Source: JADJGC01 sp964576925
Lineage (GTDB): Bacteria; Zixibacteria; MSB-5A5; CAIYYT01
DNA length: 64,000 nucleotides
Assembly: GCA_964576925.1 (NCBI GenBank)
Contig: CAZNWJ010000002.1
Coordinates: 372,001-436,000 of the forward strand
Direction: 5' to 3'
Below are positions 9,471 through 17,756 of the stretch, piece after piece (positions within the stretch are counted from its first letter, which is position 1; each line of letters opens with the position of its first letter). The position numbers and the translations under genes are program-made. The notes beneath the pieces were generated by a model, which saw only the letters and a program-made list of their open reading frames with translations, did no database searches and was not told where the DNA came from.

Positions 9471-10332
9471 GTACCTTGGCGTCCTTGCCTTCTACGCGCT
9501 GGTACGTCTTACGCCTCACTCTCAACGCTTCCGCCTCGCGACCCTCCTGGCAACCTTGGGCCGCTGGGCCACACCCTCGCGTGTCCGGGTTGCAACGACC
9601 AATCTGAAGCTGGTATTCTCGGAATCGACTCCTGAGGAAATCTCGCAAGTCGTTAAAGGCGTCTACCGCAATCTGGCGCTCAATGCTCTCGACCTGATCG
9701 ATCCCTATTGGGCACTGCGCCGCGTCGAAGTCCCCCCACACACGCGCTGCCGTGTTGAAGAAATTCAGACCATTCTAGCGCAGGGGCGGCCCGTGATCAT
9801 CGCCACCGGCCACCTGGGCGGCTGGGAGACCTTGGGTCAAGTCGCTGGACGCGAGTTTCGCGGCTGCGTCTTTCTGGCGCTGGAGCAATCAAACAAGCGC
9901 GTCAATCGCTTCCTCAACAACCTGCGCCTCACCGGCGCCGCAACCATCATCCAGAGCCATGAAGCCGGCCGCGCCCTTCCCAAGGCATTCAAACAGGGTC
10001 TCCCGGTGTACATGGTCGCCGACCAGGATGGCGGCAAAGATGGCACCGTCGTCGACCTGATGGGAGTCCCGGCCTCGTATCACCGGGGCGTCGCCACCTT
10101 TGCCCTGCACTACAACGCTCCGATCGCCGTGCTCTTCCTGGTTCGCGAAGGAAAACGGCTGCTCCTGCAGGTACCCGATATCATCGAGCCAAACGCATCG
10201 GCAGACCGCGAAACCGAAATCATACGACTCATGTCGGCCTACTCTGATCGCCTCGGAAGCGCCATCTTCGCTCACCCCGACCAATGGCTATGGACACACC
10301 GTCGCTGGAAATCGACCGTCGGGAAATATTAG
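9421..10332 (+). CDS. lpxL: Lipid A biosynthesis acyltransferase (LpxL/HtrB family)
   Basis: About 303 residues from ATG 9421 (ATG 9427 is equally possible), inside the end of the protease gene. The catalytic HX4D/E motif is present as HLGGWE near residue 130. The second conserved block (VADQDGGKDGTVVDLMG) and the late HPDQWLWTHRRWK motif are both typical of LpxL/LpxM enzymes, which transfer secondary acyl chains to Kdo-lipid A at the inner membrane. The gene implies that the organism makes lipid A, hence has an outer membrane. No other Kdo or lipid A gene is nearby. Confidence 0.9.
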   Translation: MTMNRGKSLKTIRHAIEYLGVLAFYALVRLTPHSQRFRLATLLATLGRWATPSRVRVATTNLKLVFSESTPEEISQVVKGVYRNLALNALDLIDPYWALRRVEVPPHTRCRVEEIQTILAQGRPVIIATGHLGGWETLGQVAGREFRGCVFLALEQSNKRVNRFLNNLRLTGAATIIQSHEAGRALPKAFKQGLPVYMVADQDGGKDGTVVDLMGVPASYHRGVATFALHYNAPIAVLFLVREGKRLLLQVPDIIEPNASADRETEIIRLMSAYSDRLGSAIFAHPDQWLWTHRRWKSTVGKY

Positions 10333-10418
10333 CAGGACACCATTTGCCCTTGACTCGTGTCATCGCCGGCATGAATATTGGAGACTCAAACGGACCCATT
10401 AGCATCCGGGGTGAATTT

Positions 10419-11105
10419 GTGTCGTCGAACCTGAACTTTAGACTGCTGGCTTGCCTTACGTTGGCCTGCGCGCTCTTCAATCTCATCGGCTGTGGCGGGA
10501 AGAAGCCGAGCACCTTGCCTCCGGTGGACAGGGAATCAAAACAAGCCGCCCCAGATTCCGCGGTCGTCGACAGCGCAGCGCTGGCGAAGCCTTCCGACGA
10601 GTTACTCGCGTGGGTGATTCGTGACAAAGTCAATGTGCGCTCCCAGCCGGCAACCACTTCTGATGTCGTCGCTCAACTTGCGCGCGGCGCGCAAGTCCAA
10701 CTCATCGAATTGGCGAACAAGTGGTGGAAAGTTCTCTTGGCTGATGGACGTACTGCCTTCATATACGAGCCCCTCCTGACCCGTGAACGCTACGTCGATC
10801 CCTGGGAGCGCTTCAGGATGGAGTCCGGCCGCTCCGACCCCAACCTCAATATCGTGACTGGCGTAACCGGCCTCGATTCCGAAGTCCCTGCAGCGGCGAT
10901 CACCGTCGGGGCGAAGTGGGCGACTCTGCCAAGGGAAGAACGCGAATCCGTTGGCGAAGCAGCATTCAAATTCTGGTGTGAATGCGTCAAGAAATGCGGT
11001 TACGATCCCCTGCAAACGCGCATGGTCTTTCGCGATGAATCCGGCCGGGAGGTCGGAAGCGCCATTTACGAGGACGGCAAACCGGTCGTCACCCTCGCCG
11101 AATAG
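10419..11105 (+). CDS. SH3b-domain lipoprotein
   Basis: About 228 residues from GTG 10419. This start is chosen because a strong GGGGTGA (10408-10414) sits just before it and because it puts a lipoprotein signal (LLACLTLACALFNLIGC) at the N-terminus. The in-frame ATG at 10284 overlaps the acyltransferase gene. After a Pro/Ser linker a bacterial SH3 domain (SH3_3) covers about residues 65-125 (VIRDKVNVRSQPATTSDVVAQL and WWKVLLADGRTAFIY). Such domains usually bind cell-wall peptides. The C-terminal 100 residues are not recognised. The protein should be anchored in a membrane facing the periplasm. Confidence 0.75.
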   Translation: MSSNLNFRLLACLTLACALFNLIGCGGKKPSTLPPVDRESKQAAPDSAVVDSAALAKPSDELLAWVIRDKVNVRSQPATTSDVVAQLARGAQVQLIELANKWWKVLLADGRTAFIYEPLLTRERYVDPWERFRMESGRSDPNLNIVTGVTGLDSEVPAAAITVGAKWATLPREERESVGEAAFKFWCECVKKCGYDPLQTRMVFRDESGREVGSAIYEDGKPVVTLAE

Positions 11106-11140
11106 CCGAGGTTGTCACATGAGCGAAGAAACGAGCAGTT

Positions 11141-11220
11141 GCGGCAGTTCTTGATTTCGCGCCTTCTTTTCGAAACTCATGATGCTTCCTCGCTACCAGC
11201 GCGAAATTGTGAACTGCCGC
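11141..11220. repeat. 80-bp palindromic intergenic element, copy 1
   Basis: The left 22-base arm starts GCGGCAGTTC TTG ATTTCGC and the right arm (11199-11220) ends with the complement, GAACTGCCGC. Three central arm bases (TTG against ACA) do not pair. A 36-base interior separates the arms. It sits between two convergent genes. The same element recurs at 31250, 37577 and 41620. No terminal protein-coding content is present. Confidence 0.85.
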
Positions 11221-11280
11221 CCATGGTTCTTGCGATGGGGAAACCTGTGCGACAGCCTCGAGTGGCCCGACAGCCTGCGT

Positions 11281-12417
11281 TCATTTTGCGACCGTTCGAT
11301 AAAGCGCCATCATCTCTGACACAACCTTGTCGCTCCGGAACTTCTGCACATGCGTGTATCCGGCGGAAATCATCTTCATCCGCAGCGCTGAATCCTCCAG
11401 CACTCGTTTCATTGCGCCAGCCAATTCTTCCGGGTTGCGAGGATCAACATAGAGGGAAGCTCCCCCTCCCGCTTCGGCAAAACAGCCACCCTTGCTCGTA
11501 ATGACCGGCAATTTGCTCCACAGCGCCTCGATAATCGGAATTCCGAAGCCCTCGAACAGCGACGGGTAAACAAACGCCAACGCCGACTGGTAAATGGCGG
11601 GAAAATCCGCGAATGCCGCATCAGGAATAATCTTGACCCGATCGCCAATCCCTTGGCTCTTGATGTATCGTTCGACATCCTCAAGATACTCGCTTCCCCT
11701 GCCGAGCGCCACGACATGGGGATCATGGCTCTTTCTCAAGACCTGCGCCGCCTTGAGCAGGCTAAGCAGGTTCTTTCGGCGCTCGATCGTCCCCACGTAC
11801 AGAACGTACTGCGACGGCAGCCCGTACTTTTGCCGCACTTCGCTCCTGTTGCCCTCGCTGACCGGCTTGTCAAAAGCGGAATCACATGCTTGATAAATCA
11901 CCTGGACCCGGCTTGGATTGACCCCATAGAACTCGATAAGGTCGGACTTTGTCTGTTCACTCACCGCAACAATCGCCGTCGCCTTTCGACAAGCATGCCG
12001 CGTCTTCCAGCGATAAATCATCCGGTCGTGTCGGCGGTATAACTCCCCGAACCGCTCGAAGATCACATCGTGTATCGTCACCACCGATCGAATCCCGGCC
12101 CGCTCCAAACCCATTGGGATTTCGTTCGTCAAGCCATGATACAATTCCACCCCTTCCTTTTTCGCCTGTCCTGAGATGGTCGTCAGCCGCCAAAGGTCTG
12201 GCGCAATACGGCCCACATAGCCCTGCGGTAATACCATCTTGACATTGTCCCGCTCCCGAAGACCGCTCAGACGCGGATTGTTTCGAAACGAAGGACTGTA
12301 GAGCCGATATTCGTTGTCAGGAAAACCGGTCGCCAGGGCTTCGATCAGTGTGCGCGAATAGTTTCCGAGCCCGGTCTGATTGTGTACGGCTCGTTTGGCG
12401 TCAAATCCGATGATCAT
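11281..12417 (-). CDS. Group 1 glycosyltransferase (GT4 family)
   Basis: 378 residues. The N-terminal Rossmann half begins IIGFDAKRAVHNQTGLGNYSRTLIEAL, with the Gly-rich acceptor loop. The C-terminal half carries the GT-B donor site: LYVGTIERRKNLLSLLKA near 215 and FVYPSLFEGFGIPIIEALWSKLPVITS near 290-316, the EX7E-type motif of GT4. It retains the sugar stereochemistry and uses nucleotide sugars for surface polysaccharide or glycolipid synthesis. It has no glycan operon around it; the neighbour across the divergent promoter region (12418-12515) is a PfkB kinase. The exact sugar and acceptor are unknown. Confidence 0.88.
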   Translation of the reverse strand: MIIGFDAKRAVHNQTGLGNYSRTLIEALATGFPDNEYRLYSPSFRNNPRLSGLRERDNVKMVLPQGYVGRIAPDLWRLTTISGQAKKEGVELYHGLTNEIPMGLERAGIRSVVTIHDVIFERFGELYRRHDRMIYRWKTRHACRKATAIVAVSEQTKSDLIEFYGVNPSRVQVIYQACDSAFDKPVSEGNRSEVRQKYGLPSQYVLYVGTIERRKNLLSLLKAAQVLRKSHDPHVVALGRGSEYLEDVERYIKSQGIGDRVKIIPDAAFADFPAIYQSALAFVYPSLFEGFGIPIIEALWSKLPVITSKGGCFAEAGGGASLYVDPRNPEELAGAMKRVLEDSALRMKMISAGYTHVQKFRSDKVVSEMMALYRTVAK

Positions 12418-12515
12418 CGCCCCTCATGTTACCTTGGTCGCCGTCTAAAGTCAATTGAACCCCTCACGATCAAGTTCTACAGGCATTCCGCAACTGCGGT
12501 AGTTATCATGCTCGC

Positions 12516-13466
12516 ATGAATTCACATTCGCCGACCATCGCCGTTATCGGGACGATCAACCGCGACACCGTAATCCGCGCCAACGGCAGCCGTCATGAAA
12601 GTTACGGCGGAATCCTCTACAACCTCTGGGTGCTGGCAAAACTCCTTCCGAACGCGCGGCTGCTTCCGGTTACCCGTCTCGGATACGACCTCGAAGACAA
12701 CATTCGCGGCCAACTCAGGCAAATCCCCGGCATCGATCTCGCCGCGACTCAAGTCGTAAGCTCAAATCACAATCACTGTCACCTTACTTACCACAGCGTC
12801 TCCGAAAAATCAGAGATCCTTCGTGGCTGGGTCGGCGCCGCGAGTCGCGAGCAGTTGCGCCGGGCCTTGGCGAGCGACATCATCCTCGTCAATTTCATCT
12901 CCGGGGGCGATATCACATTGGGTAATCTCCGCTGGCTGCGCGACCACTCCGAGGCCACCATCTACATCGATTTCCATTCCCGCACCCTCGGACGCGACCA
13001 TGGCGGCCGCCGCTTCCTGCGCCGTCCGCGCGACTGGCGCGAAATGATTCGCTGCGCTGACTTCCTCCAGATGAACGAAATCGAGTTCCGCCTTTTGTCC
13101 GGAGTTCCGCCTGATCTGGCCGTCTGCAGACAGTTTTTGCGCACCGAACTCGGCCAAGCCGGCCGCGGCCTCTTCGTGACCTTGGGTGATAAGGGCTGTC
13201 TTTACGCGCTGCGCCGGGGAAAGACGATCACTGCCGGACACTGGTCCGTTCGCCGGACGCGAAAGCCCGTAATCGATACTACCGGCTGCGGCGACATCTT
13301 TGCGGCCGCGTTCTTGGCGGCCTATTCTGCGCGTGACGACGCCCTCCTGGCCGCCCGTTTCGCCGTTGATACCGCTTCAACACGCGCAGCAGTGTCCGGA
13401 ATCGAACAGATAGATTGGGCTCTACAGCGTAGGCGCTTGCGGCAATTTGAAACAGAAGCCCGTTGA
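12516..13466 (+). CDS. PfkB-family carbohydrate kinase
   Basis: 316 residues. The N-terminal start is IAVIGTINRDTVI, with a Gly-Gly in SYGGILYNLWVLAK that corresponds to the substrate-binding signature. The ATP and catalytic signature DTTGCGDIFAAAFLAAY lies near residues 254-270, where the Asp of GCGD is the catalytic base. The family phosphorylates sugars, nucleosides or sugar phosphates (ribokinase, fructokinase, ADP-heptose-type kinases). Overall divergence from ribokinase and fructokinase leaves the substrate open. It is divergent from the GT4 gene. No transporter or regulator adjoins it. Confidence 0.82.
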   Translation: MNSHSPTIAVIGTINRDTVIRANGSRHESYGGILYNLWVLAKLLPNARLLPVTRLGYDLEDNIRGQLRQIPGIDLAATQVVSSNHNHCHLTYHSVSEKSEILRGWVGAASREQLRRALASDIILVNFISGGDITLGNLRWLRDHSEATIYIDFHSRTLGRDHGGRRFLRRPRDWREMIRCADFLQMNEIEFRLLSGVPPDLAVCRQFLRTELGQAGRGLFVTLGDKGCLYALRRGKTITAGHWSVRRTRKPVIDTTGCGDIFAAAFLAAYSARDDALLAARFAVDTASTRAAVSGIEQIDWALQRRRLRQFETEAR

Positions 13467-13576
13467 GGGCACAAACTAAATCGACTCAAATTGAACTGGC
13501 CTGAAACCTCGGATACGACTATGCGTATTTTATTCTTGGGCTCAAGAGTCGTACGGGGAATGGAAGGAATTATAGC

Positions 13577-15394
13577 TTGGTTATGAAACCCAACCGCATT
13601 CTGCTCGCCACATCTTTCGGCGTCATTTTTCTGACAGCCGCCGCAATCGCTGCGACTGCAACCATTGTCAACGTGCGTGACTTTCGTCGCAACGAAGTTT
13701 ACTGCAAGGCTATCGAAGTTTCTGGCCCGACCACGATCCATATCGATGCCGTTGGTGCCGGCTACGAACAATATGACAACATGGCCGCCTACGCTTGGAT
13801 CATTCCTTCCGGGGCGATCGATCCGGTCTGGGTGATGGAATGGGATCGCACTGATGAATTCGGCGACGATGAACGCCTGCGTCGATATGACAGCAATTTG
13901 GAGCTTGAGCCGGGAAAGTACGAGGTCTACTTCTACGCCGGCGCGCCAAATCACTCCGGCAATTTCGTAATCAACTTCGATTGGGATAAACTCAAACAAA
14001 CACTCGCAAAACTTAAGAAAGAGGAAGGCGCCCTCGAAGAAGACCTGAAGCGGTTGGAGGAAGAACTCGGCAAAAATTGGTCGTCTGATGTCGTTCTCAA
14101 GCTCGACGGCGATGACGAGATCATCGAGGAGTACCGCCTGGAAATCGAAGGCGACAACGACGCGATTCGCATCACGACCTGCGAGTACTCTTCCAAGCTT
14201 TCCGTGGCGGAAATCCTGCGCCCCGATCACGATCAATACACCTCGGTCGGTTTTTCCCTCGCCAAGCCGCTGCAAGTCGAGATCCAGGCCGTCGGTGAAG
14301 TCGCGAACTGGGATGATACCTTCGCCGATTACGGCTGGATCCTCAACGCCGATACCCGCAAACGAGTCTGGTCGATGGATGAAAGTCACCTCGACTGGGC
14401 CGGCGGCGCCCAGAAAAACCAAATGGTAAGGCGACTTCTGAACCTCGATGCCGGGAACTACCTGCTCTATTACGTAACGGACGACTCACACACTTACGAC
14501 GACTGGAATTCCGCTCCGCCCTATAATCCCGAGGCCTACGGTGTCCGCGTTTGCGTCACGAATGAACGCGATCGCGCTGATGTCAAGCCGTTCAAGGAGA
14601 GCCTATCCCAACTGCCTTTGATGTCAATTGTCCGCGTGGGCGATGACTTCCAGGAAGTCCGGCCGTTTCGCGTAAGCGAAGACACCGAGGTGCGTGTCTA
14701 TGCAATCGGTGAGTATGAAACCGGATCGGGCGAGTTCGCCGACTACGCTTGGATCGAGCGCGAAGGCGACTCCCAGCCCTTCTGGCTTATGATGGAAGAC
14801 AACACCGAGCCAGCCGGAGGAGCAAAGAAAAACCGCCTTGCCGACGAAATCGTCAGGCTCCCCAAGGGCGACTACGTTCTCGGCTACGTGACCGACGGTT
14901 CGCACGCCTACGGTGACTGGAATTCAACCCCGCCTTACGACCAGAGCAACTACGGCGTCACTCTCTTCGCCGTCGACAAGACGAAGAGCCGCGCAGCCAT
15001 CGTGGAGCTAAACGAAGAAACGGAAGCTGCCGATGTGCTGGCCAAGTTGACCCGTATCGGCGACGACGCCGAAGAATCGGCTTCCTTCAGCCTCGATAAG
15101 CCCACCCGCGTGCGGATTCTGGCGCTGGGGGAAGGCTCACATAACGAAATGTACGACTATGGCTGGATCGAAAGCGTCGAGGAAGACGACGTCGTCTGGG
15201 AAATGACCTACCGTAAGACCAAACCAGCCGGCGGTGCCGACAAGAACCGCCTGGTCGATACCGAAATCCTGCTGGACAAAGGCCGCTATCGCGTTCATTT
15301 CGTGACTGACGGCTCCCATGCCTTTGGCGACTGGAACGACGATAAGCCGCGCAGCCCTCAGTTATGGGGAATCACGGTCTACCGCGCTGACTAG
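13577..15394 (+). CDS. Secreted protein with four related beta-rich repeats
   Basis: 605 residues from TTG 13577 (well spaced from GGAAGGA) or 603 from ATG 13583. A Sec signal ends near AAAIAATA. Four units of about 115 residues follow: a divergent one at 35-136 and three close copies at about 207-327, 350-466 and 488-604. Each has a strand pattern FSL-KP-x-V-x-I-x-A-x-GE, then DYGWI/DYAWI, a PAGGAxKNR turn, and the striking VTDGSHAYGDWN-xx-PP block. Unit 1 lacks that last block and is followed by a charged coiled coil (137-167). I do not recognise the family. The Asp/Gly/Asn-rich turns could bind Ca2+ or sugar; this is a guess from composition. Confidence 0.75.
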   Translation: MVMKPNRILLATSFGVIFLTAAAIAATATIVNVRDFRRNEVYCKAIEVSGPTTIHIDAVGAGYEQYDNMAAYAWIIPSGAIDPVWVMEWDRTDEFGDDERLRRYDSNLELEPGKYEVYFYAGAPNHSGNFVINFDWDKLKQTLAKLKKEEGALEEDLKRLEEELGKNWSSDVVLKLDGDDEIIEEYRLEIEGDNDAIRITTCEYSSKLSVAEILRPDHDQYTSVGFSLAKPLQVEIQAVGEVANWDDTFADYGWILNADTRKRVWSMDESHLDWAGGAQKNQMVRRLLNLDAGNYLLYYVTDDSHTYDDWNSAPPYNPEAYGVRVCVTNERDRADVKPFKESLSQLPLMSIVRVGDDFQEVRPFRVSEDTEVRVYAIGEYETGSGEFADYAWIEREGDSQPFWLMMEDNTEPAGGAKKNRLADEIVRLPKGDYVLGYVTDGSHAYGDWNSTPPYDQSNYGVTLFAVDKTKSRAAIVELNEETEAADVLAKLTRIGDDAEESASFSLDKPTRVRILALGEGSHNEMYDYGWIESVEEDDVVWEMTYRKTKPAGGADKNRLVDTEILLDKGRYRVHFVTDGSHAFGDWNDDKPRSPQLWGITVYRAD

Positions 15395-15576
15395 TGTCGA
15401 GTCGTCTTCGCTCGCTCGGCAATCGCCTGCTTTTCACCGCCTGAAGCACTGTTTCAGAGAGCAACAACCTGGAACTACTGCGCTTCAGAACGCACCATTT
15501 CTCTTTCCAACCATAAGTTCTCTCGCTTTGTGCCGATAAAGGGAGATAACCGGAATAATGGCCGGCAACCAAACCT

Positions 15577-16152
15577 ATGATTGAAAATGGTACTCCGATC
15601 AGCGGTGTGACACCGTACGGCATTCTCAAGACCATTCGCTACATGGTCAACTCTACAGCGGAGTTTCTTGAGGTGATCTACGCCGTCAACCATATTCTGG
15701 GAACAGTCAACGACAAGTCGGTTCTCAAGAGCCTCGCGAAAAGTGCGCGGTTTGACGTCATGCCTTTGCCTCACTCGCAGAGCAAGTTCATCGCCTGTTT
15801 CAGCGTACCTTGCGACCTGCTGGGCTTGCCGGCTCCCAGGAAGCCCACGACGTTGGATTACGGCGAGGCGCTCGATCCTCAAAAGCCGACACCCTTGCAC
15901 CGCAATGCCCCCCGTGTTCTTATGCAGTTCTCGGTAAACAGCTTGTTCGACATCAACTTGGCGCTTTACGAATTCGAGGCCACTCTTGCGCCTTCGATTC
16001 CGTCAGCACAATGGGCACGTGTCAAGCGCTCTATCCAGATCATGTTTCAACCGCGACAATCGAAAGATATAGCCGCAACTATGATCGTCAGCGCCGAGGC
16101 CAATCTCGCTTCAAGTCCCAAAGCTCCCATCACATCGCAACAGCCGAGTTGA
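15577..16152 (+). CDS. Uncertain hypothetical ORF
   Basis: 191 codons from ATG. The first 90 residues look protein-like (YGILKTIRYMVNSTAEFLEVIYAVNHILG, amphipathic). The second half becomes rich in Pro, Ser and Arg and resembles no family I know. There is no clear ribosome-binding site. It fills the space between the repeat protein and folE with no overlap. It may be a real lineage-specific gene, or a decayed one whose frame shifts near base 15800. No signal peptide or membrane segment is evident. I call it only because no better candidate occupies this interval on either strand. Confidence 0.4.
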   Translation: MIENGTPISGVTPYGILKTIRYMVNSTAEFLEVIYAVNHILGTVNDKSVLKSLAKSARFDVMPLPHSQSKFIACFSVPCDLLGLPAPRKPTTLDYGEALDPQKPTPLHRNAPRVLMQFSVNSLFDINLALYEFEATLAPSIPSAQWARVKRSIQIMFQPRQSKDIAATMIVSAEANLASSPKAPITSQQPS

Positions 16153-16237
16153 CTTTTCTCCCGACCTTGCTTATCTCCCCTCTGGCGCTAATCATTCGCT
16201 TTCCGTCCCGCTGAAGGGCGGTGACTTGGGAGAACAC

Positions 16238-16795
16238 ATGTCCGCAAATGACCTTGAGCAGTTGTATCGCAGTTTGATCGCCAGCATCGGCGAGGATCCT
16301 CGTCGGGAAGGATTAGTCAAGACGCCGGGGCGCGCGGCCCGAGCCTTCGAGTTCCTCATGAAGGGATACCGCGAGAACATTGATGAAGTCGTTAATAACG
16401 CGCTCTTCGAGTCCAGTACTCAGGAGCTCGTCGTCGTAAAGAACATCGAGCTGTATTCGATGTGCGAGCACCACTTGCTCCCGTTCTTTGGTAAGTGCCA
16501 TGTCGGCTACATCCCCAATGGCAAAGTTCTCGGGCTTTCCAAAGTGGCGCGCGTCGTTGATGCCTTCGGCCGCCGCCTGCAAATACAGGAGAATTTAACT
16601 CGTCAAATCGCCGAGACTATTGAAAAGTATACCGGTGCAATCGGCGTCGGCGTCGTTATCGAAGCTCAACACCTCTGCATGATGATGCGAGGTGTCGAAA
16701 AGCAAAACTCGGTTATGGTGACTTCGGCTATGCTCGGCGAACTCCACGAGGACCCGGCAACCCGGGCCGAGTTCCTCAACCTACTCGGACGCTGA
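16238..16795 (+). CDS. folE: GTP cyclohydrolase I
   Basis: 185 residues from ATG 16238, five bases after GGGAG; an in-frame TTG at 16226 is less likely. It converts GTP to 7,8-dihydroneopterin triphosphate, the first step toward tetrahydrofolate or related pterins. The conserved start DPRREGLVKTPGRAARAF is present. The zinc ligands are visible as Cys and His in SMCEHHLLPF and the second Cys in QHLCMMMRG. VGYIPNGKVLGLSKVARV and the closing TRAEFLNLL are also typical. A PabB-PabC fusion of the same pathway lies at 27750, not linked in an operon. Confidence 0.95.
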   Translation: MSANDLEQLYRSLIASIGEDPRREGLVKTPGRAARAFEFLMKGYRENIDEVVNNALFESSTQELVVVKNIELYSMCEHHLLPFFGKCHVGYIPNGKVLGLSKVARVVDAFGRRLQIQENLTRQIAETIEKYTGAIGVGVVIEAQHLCMMMRGVEKQNSVMVTSAMLGELHEDPATRAEFLNLLGR

Positions 16796-17168
16796 TTCAG
16801 CCTTCAACGCCTACCGTCAGCCTCAATAACTGCTCGGCACAAACTCTGAAGGCGAGTCCTGGGATGTGAGGCTGTCCTTCTCTTCTTTAAGAAATCGCCT
16901 CTCCTCTTGATCCCTTGCACTCTCACGGTTGTCCATACTGTCTTTCACCATCTATCCCCAAACGCCCTGGATTAATCTAACCTCTAATAATCTGCATTAC
17001 TTTGTGAAAAAATTCTCTTGACAGGCGAGCCTTAATCGCGATATTCTTCATCGTAGATAAGAAACTCTACTATATTTGCCTTGAAAGTAGAAAGACAACG
17101 GAAGCAAGGCGTTCGAGTCAATTACACAAGAATGTAACGAAGCGGCGGGCGATGCAAATAGAGGATCT
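16796..17168 (+). promoter_or_regulatory. Hydrogenase operon leader: promoter with a candidate Rex-like half site
   Basis: No gene is seen in these 373 bases. A consensus -35 box TTGACA (17018-17023) is spaced 17-18 bases from ATATTC/TATTCT (17041-17047), about 120 bases before the hdrC ATG. Directly upstream, 17002-17019 reads TTGTGAA-AAAA-TTCTCTT. Its left half and spacer match the Rex operator pattern TTGTGAA-N4-TTCACAA, but the right half matches only in part. Further up, CAGCCTCA (16818-16825) can pair with TGAGGCTG (16867-16874), followed by a pyrimidine-rich run; it may end folE transcription. The hdrC ribosome-binding site is GAGG at 17161-17164. Confidence 0.6.
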
Positions 17169-17756
17169 ATGACTGATTCAATCCAATTACTTGACAAAAC
17201 GGAATCGGAACTCCAGTCCGCATTCTGGGAACAGGTGGAATCCTTCCCCGATGGCCACAAGATCAAGAAGTGCTTGCAGTGTGGTACCTGCTCCGGAGCA
17301 TGCCCGGTGTCTGAGTTTATGGATCTTTCGCCGCGTCAGACTGTGGCCATGTTTCGCGCAGGTCGAATCGAAGAAATTCTACGCAGCAAAACGATCTGGA
17401 TGTGCGCCTCGTGCTATTCGTGTACCGTGAGATGTCCCGCCGGCATCAAAGTCACCGACACGATGTACGCTTTGAAGCGTCTCGCCATGTCGCGCCAAAT
17501 CTACCCGGCCAATTTTCCTGTCCATAATCTCTCTTCGACCTTCCTCAAGAACATCTACAAGTACGGGCGTAATTACGAGCTCGGGCTCGGCGTCCGCTAC
17601 TTCATGCGGTCTAATTTTGTGAAATTATTCACGAGTGCGACTTATGGGCTCGCGCTGATTCGGCGCGGGCGTATGGGACTTACACCCAAGCGCATTCGCC
17701 GCGTCAGCCAAATCCAGGCCATCATTCGCAAGGCCAATGAATTCGGAGAACGCTAA
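17169..17756 (+). CDS. hdrC: Heterodisulfide reductase subunit C-like iron-sulfur protein
   Basis: 195 residues. Two [4Fe-4S] ferredoxin motifs are intact: C35-C38-C41-C45 (KKCLQCGTCSGACP) and C79-C82-C85-C89 (MCASCYSCTVRCP). They are followed by the helical C-terminal part typical of HdrC. In Hdr complexes HdrC passes electrons between the HdrA flavin subunit and the disulfide-reducing HdrB. It is the first gene of the operon, ending in a TAATG overlap with hdrB. The natural disulfide cannot be CoM-S-S-CoB unless the organism makes those cofactors, so the partner is unknown. Confidence 0.92.
   Translation: MTDSIQLLDKTESELQSAFWEQVESFPDGHKIKKCLQCGTCSGACPVSEFMDLSPRQTVAMFRAGRIEEILRSKTIWMCASCYSCTVRCPAGIKVTDTMYALKRLAMSRQIYPANFPVHNLSSTFLKNIYKYGRNYELGLGVRYFMRSNFVKLFTSATYGLALIRRGRMGLTPKRIRRVSQIQAIIRKANEFGER

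Noticed and set aside
13322..14422. 366-codon minus-strand frame opposite the repeat protein
   Set aside because: The sense strand encodes a signal peptide and clear internal protein repeats; the antisense product has neither.
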